Source: Pseudomonas sp. UBA4194 (GTDB lineage Bacteria > Pseudomonadota > Gammaproteobacteria > Pseudomonadales > Pseudomonadaceae). From it: a DNA stretch of 64,000 nt. The stretch's first letter is position 1. The number at the start of each line of letters is the position of its first letter. The translations under genes were made by a program, and so were the position numbers. Below the pieces are notes generated by a model that searched no databases, was not told the origin of the DNA, and worked only from the letters and a program-made list of their open reading frames with translations. This document shows positions 50,393-58,418 of the stretch, piece after piece. The stretch covers positions 7,576 through 71,575 of the forward strand of contig NZ_DFUE01000046.1 of the NCBI RefSeq assembly GCF_002379585.1. The letters are read 5' to 3'.

Positions 50393-50415
50393 TGGGGGCC
50401 GTATCTGGGGGCCGT
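50393..50415 (+). repeat. Tandem TGGGGGCCGT repeats upstream of int (possible arm sites)
   Basis: Two copies, 13 bp apart start to start, directly before the integrase start codon; the same pair occurs near attL at 13429-13451. The 149-bp stretch 50392-50540 has no other feature. Confidence 0.6.
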
Positions 50416-50540
50416 TGGCCTGAACTATGGGGGTAAACAGTGAGACGACATGAAACGAGGGATCTTGCCCAACCCCTTGATTACTCGTGCCTATTGGGGT
50501 GCAAGCATACATCCTCGAACACGATGAAACACCATCCACG

Positions 50541-50589
50541 CCAGCTTCCCAAGCTGATAACGAGGGTTCGATTCCCTTCACCCGCTCCA
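50541..50589 (+). other. attR: 49-bp copy of the tRNA-Gly 3' end
   Basis: Exact repeat of the tRNA-Gly 3' part, without the 5' half, so not a tRNA gene. It ends the prophage. From 50590 to 50792 (203 bp) I see no gene or clear element except host flanking sequence. Confidence 0.95.
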
Positions 50590-50792
50590 CTTTCTCCAAG
50601 GGTTTCAGTCCGCTTGTCACACTGCCAGGTGTGATGGCTGAGCCTTCTCAAGTACATCTTGCCCTCCCCTGAAAGCAAAAGAACACTAAGCACTCATATC
50701 CTGCCAATTTTCAAAAAACTCTGAATCCCAAGCGCCGATCCGGGTCACCTATATACGATGACCTAGAAGACGACAGGCAAAGGAGGCATTTC

Positions 50793-50984
50793 ATGAGCCT
50801 TGCAATGATGATCTTCAGCATGATCGCGGCTTGGATGGCTGTAGCGTTGGCCATGCTTTGGGGCGTGCTGCGCATCGCGCGACGCCACCATCACCCTATG
50901 GACGTTGAAGCGGCGGCGGGTGTGGCGAAACTCAAGCCGCTGCGCCGTGCATCGCCCCAGCCAATGGTTCTGATTCGGATATAA
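50793..50984 (+). CDS. Small single-pass membrane protein
   Basis: 63 residues. One long transmembrane helix (AMMIFSMIAAWMAVALAMLWGVLRIA, about 4-29), followed by a basic, His-rich cytoplasmic tail (RRHHHPMD). Ribosome-binding site AAAGGAGG lies 7-8 bp before the ATG. It is the first host gene after the prophage. Function unknown. Confidence 0.7.
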   Translation: MSLAMMIFSMIAAWMAVALAMLWGVLRIARRHHHPMDVEAAAGVAKLKPLRRASPQPMVLIRI

Positions 50985-51028
50985 ACGGCGCGTTATCCGG
51001 CCCCTGTCACTGACCGGAGCACAGCATC

Positions 51029-51664
51029 TTGATCCGCACGCGCCTTACGTCCACGCAGCTGTTGCAGCTGGCTTTCGTCGCCATTTTCGTGACGCTGGGC
51101 TGGAATCCGGTTGATCGCCATACGTGGCTGATCGAGAACAGCCTGGTATTGGTGGGTGCCGCATTCGTTTGGTTCGCACGCCACCGGTTCTACTGGACAC
51201 CTGTTTCCTGGGCACAGGTCGTGTTGTTCTTGTGCCTGCACCAGGTGGGTACCCACTACACCTATCCTCAGGTTCCTTACGATCAGGCGTTTGCAGCGCT
51301 TACCGGTATCTCCATCGACCAGACTTTCGGCTGGCAGCGCAATCAGTACGACCGCCTCGTACACCTGTTCTACGGGCTGCTGTGGGCGCTGCCTTTGCGC
51401 GAAATTCTGACGCGCCAGTGCGCTTTGAAAGGGGCTTGGGCTTCGCTGATGGCCTGGTCACTGGTGCTGTCCACGTCCATGCTCTACGAGCTGATGGAGT
51501 GGTTGGGCGGCAGTAATTCCTCATTTGTCGGGGCACAGGGCGACTTCTGGGACGCTCAGAAAGACATGGCCATCGCAGCGGCCGGCTCGCTGGTCGTGCT
51601 CATCTGCCGTGGGCATTTGATCAGGGAAAAAATTTCCTGGGTGCTGGGTAGACATAACGGCTGA
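51029..51664 (+). CDS. DUF2238 (YjdF-type) inner-membrane protein
   Basis: 211 residues with about six hydrophobic segments. Conserved GTHYTYPQVPYD, FGWQRNQYDRLVHLFYGLL and ELMEWLGGSNSSFVGAQGDFWDAQKDM are hallmarks of DUF2238/YjdF proteins, of unknown function. The start is TTG at 51029 with GGAG about 10 bp upstream; no better start is seen in frame. It is 70 bp before the diguanylate cyclase gene. Confidence 0.85.
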   Translation: MIRTRLTSTQLLQLAFVAIFVTLGWNPVDRHTWLIENSLVLVGAAFVWFARHRFYWTPVSWAQVVLFLCLHQVGTHYTYPQVPYDQAFAALTGISIDQTFGWQRNQYDRLVHLFYGLLWALPLREILTRQCALKGAWASLMAWSLVLSTSMLYELMEWLGGSNSSFVGAQGDFWDAQKDMAIAAAGSLVVLICRGHLIREKISWVLGRHNG

Positions 51665-51734
51665 TGGGCCTAGTTTGAAAGGCAGGCAGGCGGCAGGTCC
51701 TGCCGCTTGGAGCGTCGCCGATGGAGGAGGGAAA

Positions 51735-53345
51735 ATGCTCGGACGCAAACTGAAAGAACCCCAGCCCGATACGCCCACCGACAGCCTCGCGCTCGGCAGC
51801 GGTCGCACGGCGGCGCTGTTTCGGCTGACGGGTACCTTTATCCTCCTGGTCATCGTGATGTTCATCAGTGTGGAAGGCTGGCGAGCATGGCGCGACTACC
51901 GGCAGGCATACGCTTCAGCCGAGGACTCGGTCACGAACCTGGCCCGTGCTACGGCCCAGCATGCCGAAGATGCGGTACGCCAGGTCGATGTGCTGACCTC
52001 GGTCCTCAGCGAGCGCGTCGAGGGCGACGGCCTGGATCGCATGGACGTGCCGCGCATCCACGCCTTGATGGTCGAACAGGCGAAGATCATGCCTCAGTTG
52101 CATGGGCTGTTCATCTACGGTCCGGACGGTGAGTGGATCGTGACGGACAAGGAAGCCACCCCGGAGATCACCAACAACGCCGATCGGGACTACTTCCAAT
52201 ACCACCGCACCCACACCGACCGCAGTGTGCGGATTGGTGACGTGGTGAAAAGCCGCTCCACGGATGAGCCGATCATCCCCATATCGCGTCGCTTGAACAA
52301 TCCAGACGGCTCTTTCGCCGGGGTTCTGCTGGGGACGATTCGGGTCAATTACTTCGTCAACTACTATGGCGATTTCAAGATCGACGATAAAGGCGCTCTG
52401 GTGCTGGCCATGCGCAACGGCACGATTCTCGTTCGCCGGCCCTTCGACGCCGACGTGATTGGCCGAAGTCTGGCCGACAGTGAGATTTTCACGCGTTATC
52501 TGCCGCGCTCCAACGAAGGGGTTGCCGACGTCAAGGCGGTGGTGGACAACACCCACCGGCTGTACGGGTACCGTGCCTTGGACAGCTACCCACTGGTGGT
52601 CGAGGCCGGCTTGTCGCGCGAGTCCTTCATCGGGCCGTGGCGACAGGATCTGATCAAGACCGGCCTGGTGCTGCTGGTGTTGATCGCAGGTCTGGGCTGG
52701 TTCGGCATCATCGTGCTCGGACAGTTGCGTCAGCGCATCGCCATGGAACGTGAGATCCGCCGGGCACACGAGACGGTTCGCGAAATGGCCCTGACCGATA
52801 GCCTCACCGGGCTGGGTAATCGCCGCCGGCTGGACATGGTGCTGGAGCTGGAAATGCGCCGGGCCAAACGCCAGGGCTCGCCGCTGGCGTTGATCATGCT
52901 GGACGTGGACCACTTCAAGCGCTTCAACGACACCTATGGCCACGCGGCCGGCGACGGTTGCCTGGAGCGGGTGGCGGGTGCCATCGGCAAGGCGCTGCGG
53001 CGGCCAGCCGACCTGGCGGCTCGTTACGGTGGCGAGGAATTCACCGTACTGCTGCCTGACACCGATGGGGCCGGAGCAGGCAACGTCGCCGAGTCGATCT
53101 GCCAGGCCGTACGCGCGCTGGCCATACCCCATGCCGATCACCCTGCGGGAATCGTCACCGTCAGTGCCGGCGTAGCCAGCACCTCTGCGGCTGATGAGGT
53201 CACCGCCGCAGGCATCATCAAGGCCGCTGACGCGTGTCTCTACATGGCCAAGAGCAGTGGCCGCAATCGCTGGTACGCCGTGCGCGAACAGCAGGAACCG
53301 CGAGAGTCGACAACGGTTGAGCAGGACTCCCCTGGATCTGGATGA
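51735..53345 (+). CDS. Membrane diguanylate cyclase with Cache sensor domain
   Basis: 536 residues. Transmembrane helices at about 30-50 and 318-340 flank a periplasmic dCache-type sensor (LFIYGPDGEWIVTDKEATPEITNNADRDYFQYH...IPISRRLNNPDGSFAGVLLGTI). The C-terminal GGDEF domain starts at DSLTGLGNRR and has an intact GGEEF active site in YGGEEFTVLLP. It makes c-di-GMP in response to a periplasmic ligand that I cannot name. GAGGAGGG stands upstream of the ATG at 51735. Confidence 0.93.
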   Translation: MLGRKLKEPQPDTPTDSLALGSGRTAALFRLTGTFILLVIVMFISVEGWRAWRDYRQAYASAEDSVTNLARATAQHAEDAVRQVDVLTSVLSERVEGDGLDRMDVPRIHALMVEQAKIMPQLHGLFIYGPDGEWIVTDKEATPEITNNADRDYFQYHRTHTDRSVRIGDVVKSRSTDEPIIPISRRLNNPDGSFAGVLLGTIRVNYFVNYYGDFKIDDKGALVLAMRNGTILVRRPFDADVIGRSLADSEIFTRYLPRSNEGVADVKAVVDNTHRLYGYRALDSYPLVVEAGLSRESFIGPWRQDLIKTGLVLLVLIAGLGWFGIIVLGQLRQRIAMEREIRRAHETVREMALTDSLTGLGNRRRLDMVLELEMRRAKRQGSPLALIMLDVDHFKRFNDTYGHAAGDGCLERVAGAIGKALRRPADLAARYGGEEFTVLLPDTDGAGAGNVAESICQAVRALAIPHADHPAGIVTVSAGVASTSAADEVTAAGIIKAADACLYMAKSSGRNRWYAVREQQEPRESTTVEQDSPGSG

Positions 53346-53430
53346 ACATCAAAAGAAGGAACTCACGCCCATGAGTGTGGCCGGAACTGGGGTACGCAAC
53401 TGTTTCGATGATTAACCAGTGGAGGACAAG

Positions 53431-54537
53431 ATGCCCGGTGTAGACGGAAAAATTCGTTATGCAGTGGTCGCAGGTGGCTCGATTTCACAGGGTGCGTTCA
53501 TGCCCGGTGTAGGTCAGACGGAAAACTCCGTGATCACGGCGCTGGTGACCGGCGATCCGGTCAAGGCCGACAAGCTAGCCAAGCAATACGGCATCAAGAG
53601 CTATGGCTACGGGGACTATGCAACCCTGCTTGCCTCCGGCGAGATCGATGCGGTGTACGTGGCTACGCCCAATTTCCTGCACAAGGAGTATGTGGTCTCG
53701 GCGCTGCAAGCGGGCATCCATGTGTTGCTGGAAAAGCCCATGGCGGCGAGCGAAGACGACTGCCTGGCGATCAAGACGGCGGCCGAGCAATCCGATGCCA
53801 AACTGATGGTTGCCTACCGTCTGCACTGCGAGCCGGGCACGATCGAGATGATCGAGCGGGTCAAGGCGGGTGATTTCGGTGACCCACGGCTGTTCACCTC
53901 GACCTTCACCCAGACCGTCAAGCCTTCCAACCATCGGGTTCAGAATGGCTTCGCCGCCGGCCCTGTTCTGGACATGGGCCCCTACCCATTGAACATGGTG
54001 CGCCAGCTGTTCAATGACGAGCCGCTCGAAGTGACTGCAGTGGGTATAAACACCCCCGGCCACGGCCTGGATACGCCTGATACGGTGACGGTGGTACTGC
54101 GCTTCCCCAATGAGCGGCTGGCGCAATTCACCGTCAGCTACAGCCTGCCCAGCAGCGAACGCTTCCAGCTGATTGGCAGCACTGGTGAAATAGAGGCCTC
54201 GCCGTGTTTCGGCTACGGTGAAGGGGTGGGGATTACCTATCGCGCGATCATCGATGGCAAGACCCTCGAACATGCTCACCCGGTAGTTGACCAGTTCGCC
54301 GGCGAAACCGCCTACTTCTCCGATTGCATCCTCAATGACGTGGCGCCAGAGGCGGATGCCGATGAAGGCTGGAGAGATGTTCGAGTACTGGCGGCGGTCG
54401 AGCGAGCGCTGAGCACCGGGCAGGCCCAGAAACTGGAGCCACTGCCGGCCAAGCGCGTGCCAGACGCCAGGCAGCGCCGCCAGTACCCACTGGCCAAGGT
54501 ACCCGAGTACATCAATACCGAATCGCCTACCCAGTAA
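53431..54537 (+). CDS. Gfo/Idh/MocA-family oxidoreductase
   Basis: 368 residues. An N-terminal Rossmann fold (YAVVAGGSISQGAFMPGV) precedes the family EKP motif (HVLLEKPMAAS), and a C-terminal alpha/beta domain holds the catalytic-region LDMGPYPLNMVRQL. Family members oxidise or reduce sugars, inositols or related compounds with NAD(P); the substrate is unknown. The ATG at 53431 follows GTGGAGGAC. It stands alone between the cyclase gene and a hairpin. Confidence 0.85.
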   Translation: MPGVDGKIRYAVVAGGSISQGAFMPGVGQTENSVITALVTGDPVKADKLAKQYGIKSYGYGDYATLLASGEIDAVYVATPNFLHKEYVVSALQAGIHVLLEKPMAASEDDCLAIKTAAEQSDAKLMVAYRLHCEPGTIEMIERVKAGDFGDPRLFTSTFTQTVKPSNHRVQNGFAAGPVLDMGPYPLNMVRQLFNDEPLEVTAVGINTPGHGLDTPDTVTVVLRFPNERLAQFTVSYSLPSSERFQLIGSTGEIEASPCFGYGEGVGITYRAIIDGKTLEHAHPVVDQFAGETAYFSDCILNDVAPEADADEGWRDVRVLAAVERALSTGQAQKLEPLPAKRVPDARQRRQYPLAKVPEYINTESPTQ

Positions 54538-54544
54538 ACCACTC

Positions 54545-54576
54545 GCTCAGTGCGCATTGATCGATGCGCACTGAGC
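54545..54576. terminator. Perfect 13-bp inverted repeat after the oxidoreductase gene
   Basis: GCTCAGTGCGCAT - TGATCG - ATGCGCACTGAGC. It starts 7 bp after the stop codon. No T-run follows, so it may be a terminator without U-tract, an mRNA stabiliser or a protein site. The rest of the 283-bp gap to the ATPase gene is AT-rich at 54680-54725 and probably holds its promoter. Confidence 0.5.
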
Positions 54577-54820
54577 CTCCGTTGTTGCCACAACGGCTTT
54601 CGATCGCCTTTCAAGATACAGAGGGGCTGCCGGTAACCGCACAGATGTGGATGCAACCGCAGCACTCCACGCGCCGAGTAAAAGATAAAAACTCAAAATA
54701 ATCAGCTACTTGCGATTATTCAACTGTAGTGGCCAGCCGTCGCTGGCCAGCCCATACCCCGCCATGTCTTGACCCCTCCGCTCGCTGGATGTCGTAGTAC
54801 CCGCCACTTCACAACCTGAT

Positions 54821-55399
54821 ATGGACATCCTCATGGTCGTATTCGTGGCCGGTATTCACGGCGTCGGCAAAACCTGGCTGTGCGAGCGCTATGCCCGCCA
54901 ATACGAGGTGCGGCACATCACCGCCAGTGCGCTGATCGAACAAGTACTCACCTCCTTCAATCTGAGCGCTGGCGAGCGTGTCAATGACAGTGACCTGGAT
55001 CAGCAAGCGCTGGAACTGGCAGTAAACAGCATCGTCGCCAGCGGTAAATCACTGCTGCTCGAGGGCCAGCTGGTGCTGCGCGACAAGCATGGGCAACAGG
55101 TGGCGTCGAACACTGACGCGTTCGCTCGACTGAACCTTGCCGCCATCGTCCTGATCAGCTCAGATGTATCAGTCGTTGCCCAACGCCAGTCGAGCCGGGA
55201 TGCAACCGCGATACCGGCCGATCTGGAAGCATTCCAGCGCCGCGAAATGCAGCATGCGGAGCAGATCAGTAAAGCGTTGGGGATTCCACTGCTGACCCTG
55301 CACGCTCCCGATACCCATACGTTCAACCAGGCGGTTGGCGCCTGTTTCGGCCACTCGTCGGTTGCGCGGCACCTGTTGCCCCCCGGTGTAGCCCAATGA
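54821..55399 (+). CDS. P-loop kinase-like ATPase
   Basis: 192 residues, with Walker A GIHGVGKT at about 11-18, close to adenylate-kinase-like (AAA_18) proteins. The rest shows LLLEGQLVLRDKHG in the middle, a plausible Walker B/lid region, and a helical C-terminus. The substrate is unknown; small P-loop kinases of this form sometimes stand with defence genes, but none are next to it. The ATG at 54821 precedes a second possible ATG at 54833 (MVVFVAGIHG), which would be more typical. Confidence 0.7.
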   Translation: MDILMVVFVAGIHGVGKTWLCERYARQYEVRHITASALIEQVLTSFNLSAGERVNDSDLDQQALELAVNSIVASGKSLLLEGQLVLRDKHGQQVASNTDAFARLNLAAIVLISSDVSVVAQRQSSRDATAIPADLEAFQRREMQHAEQISKALGIPLLTLHAPDTHTFNQAVGACFGHSSVARHLLPPGVAQ

Positions 55400-55427
55400 A
55401 CGTAATCCCTCATTGCGGAGATGCACC

Positions 55428-55736
55428 ATGACGCTCACAAGAAAACTCGCTTCCCTGGCGCTGGCTGGGATGTTGTCGGCCTCTCCATTGGCCGCTTTTG
55501 CTGCCTCCAGCGATGCCAATCCCACTGCAACACCGGAAACCCCATCAGGCAAGCCTGCCATCAAGAGCCCTGAAACCGCGCCCAACGACGGCAACTCCAA
55601 AGGCATCGATGGCAAGCAGGGCTCCATGAGCAATGGAGCCGACAGCAGCACCACCGACGGCGGTCCAAGCCCACTCGGCGGTTCCAAGGGTGAAGGTGGT
55701 TCGGGCGACGGCGGTGGGAGCGGCAGCGGTAAGTAA
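55428..55736 (+). CDS. Small secreted Gly/Ser-rich protein
   Basis: 102 residues. A Sec signal peptide (TLTRKLASLALAGMLSASPLAAFAAS, cleavage after AFA) is followed by a Pro/Ser/Thr-rich then Gly/Ser-rich low-complexity tail ending in GGGSGSGK. It is probably unstructured and periplasmic or secreted. GGAG precedes the ATG at 55428. No function known. Confidence 0.7.
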   Translation: MTLTRKLASLALAGMLSASPLAAFAASSDANPTATPETPSGKPAIKSPETAPNDGNSKGIDGKQGSMSNGADSSTTDGGPSPLGGSKGEGGSGDGGGSGSGK

Positions 55737-55796
55737 CGCTCTCATTTGCGGCGTTGTGTCGGGTTTTGGCGGTGGGGGCTTCCCCCTCACCCCAAT

Positions 55797-55814
55797 CCTC
55801 TCCCGTGGGAGAGG
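55797..55814. repeat. CCTCTCCC-GT-GGGAGAGG palindrome
   Basis: A perfect 8+8 palindrome inside a pyrimidine-rich CCCCTCACCCCAATCCTCTCCC context, a repeat type common between genes of Pseudomonas and Xanthomonas. It lies between convergent genes and could act as terminator. Confidence 0.6.
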
Positions 55815-55873
55815 GGCTCTGCGAAGGCAGCTGCCCGACTGCTTCAGCTCCCTGCCCCGTCTCTCACTACCCG

Positions 55874-56947
55874 CTAGAAACCCTGCGCCTGCAGAATCTG
55901 CTCTAGCGTCCTGTCCGGCTTGCGTCCGTTGAACTCCAGCAACGCTCCAGCGCGGTTGCTGAATATCCCGTCTACGCCCGCATCCATGACCTTCTTGAAG
56001 TCCACCTCGTCATCCACGGTGTAGACATGCACCAGCATGCCCTTCTCGTGGGTCAGCGTGTTCATCCAAGGCTGCACCAGGTCCATGTAGCTCTGATCTC
56101 CGCCGTGAGTCAGCGCGGCAGAGGGGCCAGTACCGATCGCGCCATTCGCCTTGGCAATGTCGAGCCAACGTTCGAACTCGGCACGGTCACGGGGCTGTTG
56201 CGTGGCGTAGTAGGCCGCCTTGTCCTTGAGGCCCGACTCGGCAAACGACACCCTGGACTTCGGTTCGATGCTGCCCTCCCCCACCCATAGCAGTAGCACT
56301 TTGGGCACGTCGGGCATTTCCTTGGCAAGCAATTGCAGACTGGATTGTTCGAAGGTCTGCAGCACTACGCGATGCTTGCCGTCGAGCCAGCCCCGCGACT
56401 GCAGTTTGGCCTTGAGGTCGCGCTCGATACCTGGGAATTGCTGAGGCACCTTGGTTTCGATGTAGACCCCTGGGTTGCGTTCGGGATTACCTTCGGCAAT
56501 GTCCAGCACCTGGTCCAGCGTCAGGATCGGCAAGCCGACGTAGCTGGGGCGCGCACGGTCCGGATGGGCCTGATTGAACCAGCTACCGGCGTCCAGGGTT
56601 TGCAGTTCGGCCAGGGTGAAGTCGCTGACCGGGTTGTTCTTGCGTGCGGGAAATTTGCTCGCAATATCGGTGGTGCGCAGCAGCGTGTCGTCGTGCAGGG
56701 CGATCAGTTGACCGTCGCGCGTGCGCTGCACGTCCAGCTCCAGGTAGTCGGCACCTTGTTCGCGGGCCAGCAGATAGGCCGCACGCGTGGACTCCGGCGC
56801 ATCGAACGACGCACCCCGATGAGCGATCACCGCCGGGTAGGGAATATTCGAGGCCTGCGCCAGTTGCGCCGGGGTCTGCGCGTATGCGGATGCGGCGCAG
56901 GAAAACAGCAGGCCCGCGCAGAGATGTTTGCTCCAGTTTGCCAACAT
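55874..56947 (-). CDS. glpQ: Periplasmic glycerophosphodiester phosphodiesterase
   Basis: 357 residues. A signal peptide (LANWSKHLCAGLLFSCAASAYAQ) is followed by the GDPD barrel: AVIAHRGASFDAPESTRAAY carries the catalytic HRG with its metal site, then LELDVQRTRDGQLIALHDDTL, and VYIETKVPQ. It hydrolyses glycerophosphodiesters to glycerol 3-phosphate and an alcohol. The ATG at 56947 has AAGGA 6 bp upstream; 13 extra residues upstream are not credible. Divergent from the DUF4917 gene. Confidence 0.92.
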   Translation of the reverse strand: MLANWSKHLCAGLLFSCAASAYAQTPAQLAQASNIPYPAVIAHRGASFDAPESTRAAYLLAREQGADYLELDVQRTRDGQLIALHDDTLLRTTDIASKFPARKNNPVSDFTLAELQTLDAGSWFNQAHPDRARPSYVGLPILTLDQVLDIAEGNPERNPGVYIETKVPQQFPGIERDLKAKLQSRGWLDGKHRVVLQTFEQSSLQLLAKEMPDVPKVLLLWVGEGSIEPKSRVSFAESGLKDKAAYYATQQPRDRAEFERWLDIAKANGAIGTGPSAALTHGGDQSYMDLVQPWMNTLTHEKGMLVHVYTVDDEVDFKKVMDAGVDGIFSNRAGALLEFNGRKPDRTLEQILQAQGF

Positions 56948-57088
56948 GCGAAATCCTTCTGATGTCGAGAAAAGTGACGGCGACAAACGCCGATGAACCG
57001 AGCCAGCATAGACGGCGTCAGATTACAGGGCGATGGCGTGCTAGAGTTCCGCCCTTGTATCCAGACATGAGCAGAACGAATAAAGACC

Positions 57089-58108
57089 ATGGCACACGAC
57101 GCTTTCGATGCACAGCTGGATGACTGGCAAGCCCTGCAAACCCACCGTCCCTGCCACAGCCTGCTGCTGGGCAATGGCGCCAGCCGCGCGGTGTGGCGCA
57201 ATTTCGCCTATGACTCACTGTTCGAGCGTGCGCAGAAGGTCCGCAACAAACCCCTGGGGCTCACTGATCTGGCGTTGTTCAAGTCGCTTGATACGCAGAA
57301 TTTCGAGCAGGTGCTGGGAGTACTCAACAGCACCGTGCGGGTCAACGCCGCCTTGGCGATCAGTTCGACGTCGCCGCTCAACCGCTACTACGCGATCAAG
57401 GAAGCCTTGATCCATGCCATGCGCAGCGTGCACATTCCCTATCGCCTGGTCAGTGACGCGACCCTGGCGGCGCTCAATGCCGAACTGCGCCAGTACGCTG
57501 CGGTGTACAGCAGCAACTACGACCTGCTGTGCCCGTGGGCCGTCCGTCATGCCCCTGAAGGGCTCGACGAACTGATGGACGTGGACAGCGGCTTTGACAT
57601 TCGACGCACCGAGCCTCAGGGCACCAGCGTTGTGTACCTGCACGGCGGCCTGCACCTGATCAAGAACACCGATGGCAGTACGCGTTTGCGTACCGCCCAG
57701 GGCAGTGCCCTGCTCGATGGTTTCGCCATCAACACCCCAGGCGACGTACCGCTGTTCGTCAACGAAGGCCGCAGCGAAGAAAAACGCCGCGCCATCCGAG
57801 GTTCCGATTACCTGAGCTGGTGCCACGCGAAGCTGAGCGGGGAGCAGGGAACGCTGTGTGTGTTCGGGCACAATCTGGACACCGACGATCTGCACATCCT
57901 TCAGGCACTGCGCGGAGCGCCGTTGCAGGCGCTGCACGTATCCGTATTCCCGCTGAGCGATGCCTGGGTCATCAGTCAGAAGCAGCGCTATACCCAACTG
58001 TTCGAGGGGAGCGGCAAAGCGCTGAGCTTCTTCAATGCCACCAGCCACCCATTGGGGCGACCGGGCTTGAACGTGCCGGTGGAAAAAGCGCTGAAGAAAC
58101 GCCGCTGA
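57089..58108 (+). CDS. DUF4917-family, SIR2-like protein
   Basis: 339 residues. GNGAS at 28-32 is a nucleotide-binding loop; YSSNYDLLCPWA, VVYLHGGLHLI and FGHNLDTDDLHIL follow in the order of SIR2-like folds (Asn/Asp in the S-N-Y-D motif, His in LHG). DUF4917 is uncharacterised; SIR2-like domains bind or hydrolyse NAD. The protein has no membrane segment. It overlaps nothing and its stop abuts the convergent LuxR-type gene. A defence-related NADase role is only a hypothesis. Confidence 0.8.
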   Translation: MAHDAFDAQLDDWQALQTHRPCHSLLLGNGASRAVWRNFAYDSLFERAQKVRNKPLGLTDLALFKSLDTQNFEQVLGVLNSTVRVNAALAISSTSPLNRYYAIKEALIHAMRSVHIPYRLVSDATLAALNAELRQYAAVYSSNYDLLCPWAVRHAPEGLDELMDVDSGFDIRRTEPQGTSVVYLHGGLHLIKNTDGSTRLRTAQGSALLDGFAINTPGDVPLFVNEGRSEEKRRAIRGSDYLSWCHAKLSGEQGTLCVFGHNLDTDDLHILQALRGAPLQALHVSVFPLSDAWVISQKQRYTQLFEGSGKALSFFNATSHPLGRPGLNVPVEKALKKRR

Positions 58109-58321
58109 TCAGTGCAGGCAGATCAACCCTTTCTCAAGCGCGATGAGCACGGCAACGCTGCGCGAGCCGACGGCAAACTTGCGGCGGATATTGGCGAAGT
58201 GAAAATTCACCGTGGCTTCCGAGCACGCCAGTATTCGTGAAATCTCCCAGGATGATTTCCCCTTGCCACTCCATGCCAGCACTTCCTGCTCGCGCGGCGT
58301 GAGTCTGTATTCGCGCACCAT
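58109..58321 (-). CDS. LuxR-type HTH-only regulator
   Basis: 70 residues, only the LuxR output domain (LTPREQEVLAWSGKGKSSWEISRILACSEATVNFHFANIRRKF). There is no autoinducer or receiver domain. Start ATG at 58321 has GGAG 6 bp upstream; a GTG at 58336 is the alternative. Small HTH-only LuxR proteins may act by DNA binding alone or by heterodimer formation. Convergent with and adjacent to the DUF4917 gene. Confidence 0.83.
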   Translation of the reverse strand: MVREYRLTPREQEVLAWSGKGKSSWEISRILACSEATVNFHFANIRRKFAVGSRSVAVLIALEKGLICLH

Positions 58322-58418
58322 GAGAACTCCGACCACTGATTCGTAGGATCAATGGTGGCCGGGCATCAGGCGGCAGACAACGCAGGCAACTTGTAGCGCC
58401 GTTGAGCAGAATACGCGT

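Larger units (their letters stand above)
13383..50589. mobile_element. P2-like (phiCTX-like) prophage, about 37.2 kb, apparently complete
   Basis: The segment is bounded by 49-bp direct repeats in tRNA-Gly and contains a full set of P2-type head (Q, P, O, N, M, L), lysis, tail (X, R, S, V, W, J, I, fibre, FI, FII, E, E', T, U, D) and control genes in the P2 order. It also has an integrase and a repressor/Cro switch. All structural genes are open with no visible frameshift apart from the programmed one in E/E'. Extra cargo includes a KAP NTPase, an unknown 296-residue protein and an SGNH hydrolase. The host's REP palindromes are absent from the interior. Intact gene content suggests, but does not prove, that it can be induced. 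Confidence 0.95.

Noticed and set aside
13383..50589. Defective or decayed prophage
   Set aside because: All expected P2-type genes are open and complete, and att sites, integrase and repressor are present; only the programmed E/E' shift interrupts a frame.
54821..55736. Defence operon made of the P-loop ATPase and the small secreted protein
   Set aside because: The second protein is a low-complexity secreted product with no effector domain, and the genes lie in a region with ordinary host composition.
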